The notes under the pieces were generated by a model. The model had not been told where the DNA came from. It did not search any database and saw only the letters and a list, made by a program, of their open reading frames with translations. Position numbers and translations under genes: made by a program. Shown one piece after another: positions 44,467 through 51,948 of a stretch of 64,000 nt of DNA (within the stretch, counting starts at the first letter, position 1; each line of letters starts with the position of its first letter). This DNA is from QKMZ01 sp012965515 (lineage in GTDB: Bacteria; Cyanobacteriota; Vampirovibrionia; Obscuribacterales; Obscuribacteraceae): positions 198,167 to 262,166 of the forward strand of contig CALFMP010000054.1 in assembly GCA_937879965.1 (NCBI GenBank). Reading direction: 5' to 3'.

Positions 44467-46054
44467 TTCGTGTTTCCGCTTCTTTCTCCATATGATCCGC
44501 ACCACCCGGTCTTCTCGCCAGAAGGTGCACCTGACGATTGTGGGCAAGTGAGTTTTCTATGAAGGCATTGGCAGCGTCATCCAGTTTGACCTCTTCTATC
44601 CTGAGCTCAAGCGAGCGCATTGCTCGAGAGAGCAAAGAAGTGCATAAAATCGCGGCTATGAAAAGCGCTGCGATTTGAACCCCTTCCGGTCTTTCGATCA
44701 TATTTGTGAACAAAGTATAGACAAAGACAACTAAAATCGAGCCATACAAAAGGCGCCTGTAGAAGCTTTCTTTGCGCGCGGAGAGGACCGCTGCAAAGCT
44801 TGCCGACGTAAACAAAACCAGGACGCCAGTAGCATAGGCTCCAGCTTGCGCGTCTACGTCTGCATTGAAAACCAGAGTAACCAGAATACTAATGCCAACG
44901 AAGACTAGAACAAGCGGTCTTTCCGCTCTTGCCCAGTCCGGTGCCATGCCGTATCTGGGCAAATAGCGAGGAACAAGAGTAAGCAATCCGGCTAGTGCGG
45001 ATGCACCTGCAAACCACAATATCAAGATGGTACTGATATCGTATATAGTGCCGGCAGTTTCGCCGAAGTAATGATGAGCGAGGTAGGCTAACGCTCTACC
45101 GTTTGCCGCTCCGCCGTCCTTGAAAAGTTCTGGCGGTATTAGCACTGCAGTAACAAAGCTGCTTCCCAGAAGGCCCAGCGCCATAATTAGCGCTGCAGTA
45201 ATCAGCAGTTTTTTCGTATTCTTGATGCGCCCCAGTGGCTGAGACGGTTCATCATCCGGTTCTCCTTTAACAAGCGGCATCACTGCAACGCCGGTTTCGA
45301 AACCGGACATGCCCAGTGCCAACTTGGGAAACAAAATCATCGACAGACCGATCATGGCTGGAATATTGTGATGAACAGCAAACAAGTTATCTATCCACTG
45401 TTGAACATAAATCGGCTTGGTGGCAATTTCTTGAAGACAGTGCCAGATAACGAAGCTGTTGCAAACAACGTAAAAGCAGACGATAGCAACCGATATTCCA
45501 ATTGCTTCGCGAAAGCCTCGCAAAAATATAAGCCCAAGTACTGCCAGCATCGCAAGCGTGATCGCCATTCGGTTGCCTGGAAAGGATGGCACGAGCGGGT
45601 TCTCTACTATGTGAGCCGCAGCATCGGCAGCCGACAATGTTATCGTTATAATCCAGCTTGTCGCCACAAAGCCAAGAAGCACCAGAATCAGGGTCTTTCC
45701 TCGCCAACCAGGAAGTAGATTTTCCAGCATGGCAATACTTCCTTGACCAAATGGACTCTCTCTTGCCACTCTGGAATAAAGAGGAACAAGACCAAAGAGC
45801 GTAAGAAGTACGACTAAAAGAGTGGCAATCGGTGAAAGCACCCCGGCGGCCAGAAAGGCGATACCGGGCTGATATCCAAGCGTCGAGAAATAGTCGACTC
45901 CTGTAAGACACATCACCTTCCACCAGGCATCCTGATGTGACGGTTGCAGATGCTTACCCGATTCAAGTCCCTTGAAGAACCAACGACTGAGCGCCGAACT
46001 CCGCTGTGAGCTGTTTAACACGTTAAAAATGCATGCCTCGTTGGAATCTGCCAA
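44460..46054 (-). pseudogene. 5' part of an APC-type permease gene cut by the IS21 element
   Basis: About 531 native codons with roughly 12 membrane helices: VDYFSTLGYQPGIAFLAAGVL, FLRGFREAIGISVAIVCFYVV and ILWFAGASALAGLLTLVPRYL are characteristic segments of the APC superfamily of amino-acid or cation permeases. The native frame ends around EAETRSLH; reading then continues for about 41 IS-derived residues to a stop at 44342. The start is TTG with GGAAAG six bases before it. All membrane helices remain, so the truncated protein might still work, but the soluble C-terminal domain is lost. Confidence 0.88.
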
Positions 46055-46176
46055 ATAGCACTTTCCAAACTATGTGAATTTCCTTTTGCCTTCTATGATC
46101 TTTGCGATCGCATCAAACTCTTCTGCCCAGACAGTAATCAAATTGTTGCCTGTCTCTACCCCTAGTAAATTTTTTC

Positions 46177-46210
46177 GCAAACAGCTTTCAAACCGCTTTC
46201 AAAATCGCTC
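46177..46210 (-). promoter_or_regulatory. Candidate OmpR-family operator, copy 2
   Basis: GCTTTCAAA occurs at 46185-46193 and 46196-46204, exactly 11 bases apart, with a third partial unit (CGCAAAC) at 46177-46183. It is about 140 bases before the permease start, in the gap between it and the CPA1 antiporter. Confidence 0.45.
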
Positions 46211-46244
46211 TCTCCCTGCTGATGCGGGAAAATCGACACGAAAG

Positions 46245-47798
46245 CTAAGGATTCTGCAATTTGTCATCCAGCTCACGAATGTGTTGGTCGATCTCCAGCT
46301 TTAGTTTCTCAAGGCTGTCCTGAGCAAGAAGCCCTTCTCTAGATAACATGATCAAATAGTCTTTCTTGACTTCAAGAAGTGAGCGTTTTACTTCGGAAAA
46401 TTCGAGCTCTTGTATCGACGAATCAGCAACGTGCAGATCTTCTATTGAATTTCTTGTCTCTTGCTGAGACTGACTCAACTCTTCTTTCAGTCTGTTATAG
46501 CCATGGTCTGTAATTGAACCCTGTTTTTTTAAACCTTCAAGAAAGTCCAGCGCCTTAGTGTTAGACATCTGAACGCTTTTCAATTCTTTGTACGCTGTCA
46601 TCTTCGGGTCACCCGGATTCATTTTGAAGAGCTTCACCAAGGGCTCGATTGTCAGTCCAGGCAATAACAACGTGAATAGAACGACACCAAATGTGGTGAT
46701 AAGAATTTCTTCTCGGTGCGCTATAGAACTAGGTAAGCTCAGCGCTAGAGCCATTGATAGAGAACCCCTCAACGCTCCCCAGAAAAGTAGATTTCGCCAA
46801 CTCCACGGAATGGGAGCTGATTTTCTAGCGAAAAATGGCGTCAATCCATAGACTACAATTGCCCTTGATACAAGCACTGACGCAATTGCCAGACCTATAG
46901 GCAAGGCGTATTTCTGAAGCAGGTCGAATTTTACTTGCAACCCGATGAGCAAGAACACAAGCGAATTAACAAGGAAAGCCGCGTACTCCCAGAAGGAATT
47001 CACAGCCAGCCTTGTCGTGGCAGACATTGCAGCTCTACTTCCGTAATTACCCATGACGATGCCCGCAGCCACCACACTTATAACAGGCGACACTCGCAGC
47101 TGCTCGGCGATTAGAAAAGCACCGTACGCCAATATGGTCGTCAGTGTAATTTCAAGCAAATGGTCGTCAAAAAAAGCTGTAATTCTGGAAGCTGTATAGC
47201 CCAGTGCGCAGCCAACAAATGTGCCGCCGAGAACTACAAGAAGAAAGTTGCCTGCGCTCTCGGTAAATGAGAACTGGGCATCCGCTATCAAAAGGGCAAG
47301 AACAATCTTGAACAGTACTACGGCCGTACCATCATTGAAAAGACTCTCCCCTTCCAAAATCATGGTCAACCGTTTATTCATGCCCAGCTTGCGAAACAAG
47401 GCAAGGACAGAAATGGGATCGGTTGCCGAAATCATGGCGCCGAAAAGGAAGGCGACTTTCAAGGGCATGCCTATTGCAAAATGCATGATAAAAGCAACAA
47501 CAGCCATGGAGATAACCACTCCAGGCACGGCAAGAACTAGGATAGGTAGCCAACTTCTTTTCAGTTCTTTCAGATCAATATTCCAGGAAGCTTCAAACAA
47601 AAGAGCCGGCAGGAAAACCAGCAGGATGAGCTCAGGAGTCATCTCAACTATTGGCAGCAGATGAAACACACCGATGAAAAGACCGACGATGACAAGACTT
47701 ATTGAATAAGGCAACCTGATCCACTTCACAACCATCGCCACCGCTGCTGTGACCATTAGCAGGACGACGAAAAGATCGATGTGAAACGTATCGTGCAT
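46245..47798 (-). CDS. CPA1 Na+/H+ antiporter, NhaP-like (copy B)
   Basis: 517 residues, about 12 membrane helices then a ~110-residue cytoplasmic helical tail. The CPA1 core is clear: LVFLPALLFEASWNID, SATDPISVLALF, EGESLFNDGTAVVLF (the Asn-Asp electroneutral type) and FLLIGLQVKF. The tail has coiled-coil character (KEELSQSQQETRNSIEDL). It is very similar in order and motifs to its neighbour at 47862 and separated from it by 63 bases, so the two are a tandem duplication, probably transcribed together. Confidence 0.92.
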   Translation of the reverse strand: MHDTFHIDLFVVLLMVTAAVAMVVKWIRLPYSISLVIVGLFIGVFHLLPIVEMTPELILLVFLPALLFEASWNIDLKELKRSWLPILVLAVPGVVISMAVVAFIMHFAIGMPLKVAFLFGAMISATDPISVLALFRKLGMNKRLTMILEGESLFNDGTAVVLFKIVLALLIADAQFSFTESAGNFLLVVLGGTFVGCALGYTASRITAFFDDHLLEITLTTILAYGAFLIAEQLRVSPVISVVAAGIVMGNYGSRAAMSATTRLAVNSFWEYAAFLVNSLVFLLIGLQVKFDLLQKYALPIGLAIASVLVSRAIVVYGLTPFFARKSAPIPWSWRNLLFWGALRGSLSMALALSLPSSIAHREEILITTFGVVLFTLLLPGLTIEPLVKLFKMNPGDPKMTAYKELKSVQMSNTKALDFLEGLKKQGSITDHGYNRLKEELSQSQQETRNSIEDLHVADSSIQELEFSEVKRSLLEVKKDYLIMLSREGLLAQDSLEKLKLEIDQHIRELDDKLQNP

Positions 47799-47861
47799 GG
47801 GTGCCTGAAGAGTTGCCGGCTAGAAACTGCCGCAGTTTCTATTATCTTTCATTTCGTGGCA

Positions 47862-49436
47862 TTATTCGTCTTTTGCCAGTAGCTCCTTTTCATGTTGTTT
47901 CGCGCGCAATTGCAGAAAACGCGAATCAATGCGTTCTCTAAACTCGCCTAAAACCTCTGGTTTGGAATTCGTTTTTTTCGACAGGGCAATCAAGCAGTCC
48001 TTTTGGGCTCTAAGAAGAGCTGTTTCGATTTGAAGACGTTCGGTTTCATCACTGTCACCCACGCTTGAATCAAGGATCTCGATCAATTGCTCAGTTTCGG
48101 AAATTCTTTGATCGATTTCCTCTTCTTTCCTCCGATATTCCTTTTTTCCCTGACCTGCTGCTCTTGCTGCCTTTGCCAGATTGCGTTTTTCATCTTTAAG
48201 TTTCGTCAATTCGATTTGCAATTCTGTATTTTTAGAAACTCGAGAGGAAGCGACCTTGAGAACTTTAACGAGCGGCTCCATCGTCAAACCAGGAACTAGC
48301 AAAGTAAATAGAGCAACTCCGAAAGTTGTCACTACGAGCATCTCTCTGTGAGGAAAAGTCGCCGGAAGACTCAATGCCATGGCCATGCACAAAGAGCCTC
48401 TCAGTCCGCCCCAAAAGAGCAAATGCTGCCAGCTGAGAGGAATTGGGTGTTTCTTCTCTCTGGCGATGAAAATTAGAAGATAAACCACCAACACCCGTGC
48501 AATAAGAGTGGCAACTATGCCTGCTCCTATAACTGGCGCATACTTAACCAAAAGTGGAAACTTGATTTGCATGCCGATCAGTAGAAAGACAAGTGACTCT
48601 GCAATGAAAGCTGCGTACTCCCAAAAGGAATCCACAGAAAGCCTGGTTGTTGCAGACATGCTTTTGCGGCTGCCGAAATTTCCCATAATACAGCCTGCTA
48701 CAAGAACAGAGATTACGGAAGAAACGTGCAGCTGTTCTCCAAGAAGATACGAGCCATATGCGACGAGAACTGTAAGTGTTGTTTCAAGCAAATGGTCATC
48801 AAAATACTGCGTGAGTTTCGAAGCGACAAGGCCAACGATGGCGCCTACGATTGTGCCACCGCAGGTGAGTATTACAAAATCAAGTCCGATCTTCGACCAA
48901 GACAAATCGCCGCCCAGCAAGACTGCCGCCAACAATACTCTAAAGAGCGCGACTGCTGTTCCGTCGTTTAAGAGGCTTTCACCCTCTAAGATCGTATGCA
49001 GCCTTCGGTTGACCTTAAGCCTTTTGAAAAGTGCCAATACCGAAATTGGATCGGTCGCAGAAATCATAGAACCGAAAAGAAGCGCTATCTTGAAGTCCAG
49101 ACCTGTCAGCGCGCTGACAATGAACGCCACACAGACTGCTGATACAAAAACGCCGACGGTGGCGAGCAATGCAACCGGCCGAAGGCAAGTCTTCAACCAG
49201 TCAATATGAAGATTCCAGGACGCTTCAAATAGCAATGCAGGAAGAAAAATGAGCAAAATTAGCTCTGGCGTCATTGTTACTACTGGCAAGAAATGGAAGA
49301 TGCCAATAAGTAGGCCCACTATGACGAGCGCAATTGAGTATGGAAGCCGGATCCATTTTGTGACGATAGCTACGCCCGATGCCAGCAGAAGCATCGTAAA
49401 AAGCAAATAGAAATTGAGATTAGAACTTACTTCCAA
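47862..49436 (-). CDS. CPA1 Na+/H+ antiporter, NhaP-like (copy A)
   Basis: 524 residues, first of the tandem pair. Same motifs: LIFLPALLFEASWNLH, SATDPISVLALFKRL, EGESLLNDGTAVALF, FLLIGMQIKF. The cytoplasmic tail is long, charged and coiled coil (LTKLKDEKRNLAKAARAAG, QRISETEQLIEILD), and differs from copy B more than the membrane part, so regulation may differ. Exports Na+ or K+ in exchange for protons. The upstream neighbour is the CaCA exchanger, 111 bases away on the same strand. Confidence 0.92.
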   Translation of the reverse strand: MEVSSNLNFYLLFTMLLLASGVAIVTKWIRLPYSIALVIVGLLIGIFHFLPVVTMTPELILLIFLPALLFEASWNLHIDWLKTCLRPVALLATVGVFVSAVCVAFIVSALTGLDFKIALLFGSMISATDPISVLALFKRLKVNRRLHTILEGESLLNDGTAVALFRVLLAAVLLGGDLSWSKIGLDFVILTCGGTIVGAIVGLVASKLTQYFDDHLLETTLTVLVAYGSYLLGEQLHVSSVISVLVAGCIMGNFGSRKSMSATTRLSVDSFWEYAAFIAESLVFLLIGMQIKFPLLVKYAPVIGAGIVATLIARVLVVYLLIFIAREKKHPIPLSWQHLLFWGGLRGSLCMAMALSLPATFPHREMLVVTTFGVALFTLLVPGLTMEPLVKVLKVASSRVSKNTELQIELTKLKDEKRNLAKAARAAGQGKKEYRRKEEEIDQRISETEQLIEILDSSVGDSDETERLQIETALLRAQKDCLIALSKKTNSKPEVLGEFRERIDSRFLQLRAKQHEKELLAKDE

Positions 49437-49547
49437 GTTTTGCCATTATCATCTTGAAAACCGGCTTCAGTCCCCGCTGCCCACGAAAGAGAATAACAGA
49501 CGAGTGCACGATGAATTAAAACAAGATCCCATGTTGAATAATCATTC

Positions 49548-50555
49548 TTAGCGAGCAAGGAAAAGAATGACATTGGCAATTATGTACACGACTGCAATTG
49601 CCATCGCATCTCCGGCCAGAAATAGAAACTTTTTCTTCGAGCGATACACAAGTCCGATAACGACGATAGAAAGAGCAATCATCGCGCAAATCGCAGTTGA
49701 TGAATTGACTTGCGACACTGACCTAAGCAGTGGTGCTTTCACATAGCAAATGTCGGTTACAGCAAGAATTGCCACATTGAAAAGATTGCTGCCAAGCAAG
49801 TTGGCTACCGCCATATCGAAAGCGCCCATTCTCGCTGCTGTAACAGAAACAGTTATCTCTGGAAGCGACGTCGTTATAGCTATAAATGAAGAACCAATAA
49901 AGCTCTCTGCCCATCCGGTTTGCTTGGCGATTTGCTCGCCTAGCTCCGGCAAAAAGCAGGCAGCGACAACGATTATCACCGAATTGAGAATGAACATCGT
50001 CATCGCTTTTTTGAGATTTGCCGTTGCTCTGTCATCTGACTCTCCCAACTCGCCTGCAAATTCATTGAGCCGAGCTTTTTCATAGTCGTAGATTAGTCGC
50101 ATGGAAAGCAGATAGATGGCAATGAGAAGAAGGCTTATGGGGTCGATTGAATTCAGGCTGGTCAAAACAGGAAAGTACTTGCCAAAACCGATATCTATTG
50201 CCGCCAGGCCGAGAAGAACAATTCCAAAGCCGCACGAAAGCATGTGTCCGTCGTGTACTAAATCTGAAACTGGTCTGTGTTTTGAGAGAAAATCCAAAAG
50301 AGCAATCACCATCATGTTGAACATGCAGCTGCCAATTGTTCCACTCACCGCCATGTCGGGAAGATCGTTCAACGTTACAGCACTTACGCTAGTTATGAGT
50401 TCCGGAAGTGAAGTAACAGTCGCAAGCAAAACCAGCCCAACCCAGCTTTTGCCAAGTCCTGTCTTCTCGGCTATTACATCACCGTAGATGCTCAAGCGGC
50501 TGCCAGAGTAGAGGATTACCCCGGCACATACGAAAAACTCAATCCAAACTAGCAT
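49548..50555 (-). CDS. CaCA-family Na+/Ca2+ exchanger, YrbG-like
   Basis: 335 residues, ten membrane helices in two inverted halves. The alpha-1 repeat has TSLPELITSVSAV and GTIGSCMFNMMVI; the alpha-2 repeat has TSLPEITVSVTAAR and LLGSNLFNVAILAVTD. These carry the Glu and Asn/Ser residues that bind Na+ and Ca2+. The cytoplasmic loop between the halves is short and acidic (YEKARLNEFAGELGESDD). It is first in a leftward run with the two antiporters. Confidence 0.92.
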   Translation of the reverse strand: MLVWIEFFVCAGVILYSGSRLSIYGDVIAEKTGLGKSWVGLVLLATVTSLPELITSVSAVTLNDLPDMAVSGTIGSCMFNMMVIALLDFLSKHRPVSDLVHDGHMLSCGFGIVLLGLAAIDIGFGKYFPVLTSLNSIDPISLLLIAIYLLSMRLIYDYEKARLNEFAGELGESDDRATANLKKAMTMFILNSVIIVVAACFLPELGEQIAKQTGWAESFIGSSFIAITTSLPEITVSVTAARMGAFDMAVANLLGSNLFNVAILAVTDICYVKAPLLRSVSQVNSSTAICAMIALSIVVIGLVYRSKKKFLFLAGDAMAIAVVYIIANVILFLAR

Positions 50556-50582
50556 TTAACTACTCATTTCAACGAGTCTATT

Positions 50583-50873
50583 TTATCGAGTTTGGACGAC
50601 AAGGCTGACAATCTTTAGGAACTGGGAGTGAAAGTCCCAAGCCGCTTCTTTCAACCTTTGTGCCGACGATTCGGTAGAAACACTCGAAGATGTGCCATCC
50701 AAACCAGGCAGCCCTACATCAAGCAGAAAGATGTCGAAATTCTGCACGTGCAGGATCGCTTGAGCATCGGTTCCGCTGTCCACTGCAGTTACCGTGTACC
50801 CCCTCTTCTTGAGCGCCTTTTGTAACCCGTTGCTTAAGTAATCATCGTCTTCTGCAAGCAATACGCTGGTCAT
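50583..50873 (-). pseudogene. Truncated response-regulator receiver
   Basis: From the ATG at 50873 (MTSVLLAEDDDYL) the first ~55 residues match a receiver domain up to the phosphoacceptor (FLLDVGLPGLDG) and resemble the regulator at 26797. After that the sequence (TSSSVSTESSAQRLKEAAW) no longer matches the family: the switch Thr, the LTKPF Lys and the whole winged helix are missing. It is a decayed or broken gene. Its 3' end is 27 bases from the CaCA start codon, so it is the old upstream part of that transcript. Confidence 0.7.
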
Positions 50874-51227
50874 TGAAGTCTGTTTATACTCCTCTGAAGA
50901 ACAGTTTGCACAGCATACGATCAAAAACTGTCAAGAGCACCACTAAAGGGTGAAGAGGTCGCTCCCTTCGGATCGACCTCTGGCGTTCAACAGGGGCTAA
51001 AGCTTCGAGTTTCTCCTGCAAAGTATTGTTTTTTCGCAAGACATTCTCCCCCTGCTGCCTTACAAAACGCTTTCAAAAACGACAACTATGAATACTTTTC
51101 GAGAACTGAGACTTTTTGATGGCGACAAGCCTTCTATTTGCGCCTGATAGACGCTTGGAGTTCCACATTTAATCACCGCAGCGTCCACAGAATCTAGTTC
51201 AATATTCAAACGCAGAGGCCAGAGAAG
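50874..51227. other. Intergenic region with a candidate operator
   Basis: 354 bases upstream of the truncated regulator and CaCA gene. It holds TACAAAACGCTTTCAAAAA at 51061-51079, listed separately. Nothing else was recognised. Confidence 0.4.
51061..51079 (-). promoter_or_regulatory. Candidate OmpR-family operator, copy 3
   Basis: AAAACGCTTTCAAA is shared exactly with the element upstream of SulP (39005-39018), and its arrangement in gene direction (TTTGAAAGCG then TTTGTAAGG 11 bases on) is the same. Confidence 0.4.
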
Positions 51228-51761
51228 TCAGGTCAAGACACTCTTCAGAGTTCTATCCATTTTTGGGCCAAGTTCTAGGCACAATCGCAATAGTTCTTCG
51301 GAAAGTTGCACTTCAAATTCTTCGTATTCGAATGAAAGAATCTTTGTGAATGGGTGAGCGCCATATTTGCCGGTTCGGAATTTACATCCGTCCCAGGACG
51401 AGACCACATCATAAATCTCGTCAACAAATGGAACAGCAATCGCGCGCCTTTTTACAGAGGTGCCGGGAACATGCTCCACATGAAAGATGTGCATAGCAAT
51501 CTGAACCTGTTTCTTCTTCCATTCCTTTGGTCCCAAAAACGTCTCGAAGTGGATCCCTTGTCGATCTTCGTTGAACCAATTCGGGCGAAAGACATGCAGA
51601 GTAAAAACCTCTGGCACGGATGGTTTTGGCGGATACTGATGAACGCTCGTCAACCAGTTTTTGTGTTCGTGTGCAGCAAGCCCACTCTGTTTCATTTGCT
51701 TTTTGAGCAAGGCGGCCGCACACTCTAGCTTTTCGACACAAAGTTCGTGAGTGTAGTACAT
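51228..51761 (-). CDS. Hypothetical protein (177 aa)
   Basis: Unrecognised soluble protein. I choose the ATG at 51761 (MYYTHELCVEKLECAAALL); the frame continues to 51935 only because the palindromic repeats there happen to be open. It contains VFTLHVFRPNWFNEDRQGIHFETFLGPKEWKKKQVQIAMHIFHV broken into what look like beta-strands and a loop, and ends with a helix (LSEELLRLCLELG). Many aromatics and His in the middle suggest an enzyme or binding fold, but no known motif is seen. It is 187 bases from glgP on the same strand. Confidence 0.6.
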   Translation of the reverse strand: MYYTHELCVEKLECAAALLKKQMKQSGLAAHEHKNWLTSVHQYPPKPSVPEVFTLHVFRPNWFNEDRQGIHFETFLGPKEWKKKQVQIAMHIFHVEHVPGTSVKRRAIAVPFVDEIYDVVSSWDGCKFRTGKYGAHPFTKILSFEYEEFEVQLSEELLRLCLELGPKMDRTLKSVLT

Positions 51762-51828
51762 GACAGTTCCGCAGATTGTGCTGCTAAGTTCGTTACAAAT
51801 GGTCCGAATGAAATTGAGGATTCCTGTA

Positions 51829-51945
51829 GGGGCGCATTGCATACACCCTCCAAAATTGGGCGCATGCAATGCGCCCTTACGCAAACCGGGCGATGCATGG
51901 CATCGCCCCTGCGCAAACCGGACGATGCGTGGCATCGCCCCTACG
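51829..51945. repeat. Cluster of four palindromic intergenic repeats
   Basis: Palindromes near 51829-51850 (degenerate), 51858-51876 (GGGCGCATGCAATGCGCCC), 51888-51908 and 51920-51941 (GATGC..GGCATCGCCCC), separated by CGCAAACC spacers. They lie just after the glgP stop codon. Confidence 0.85.
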
Positions 51946-51948
51946 CTT

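Noticed and set aside
48508..49209. 233-residue plus-strand frame in the CPA1 antiporter
   Set aside because: Antisense to the conserved membrane core of the antiporter.
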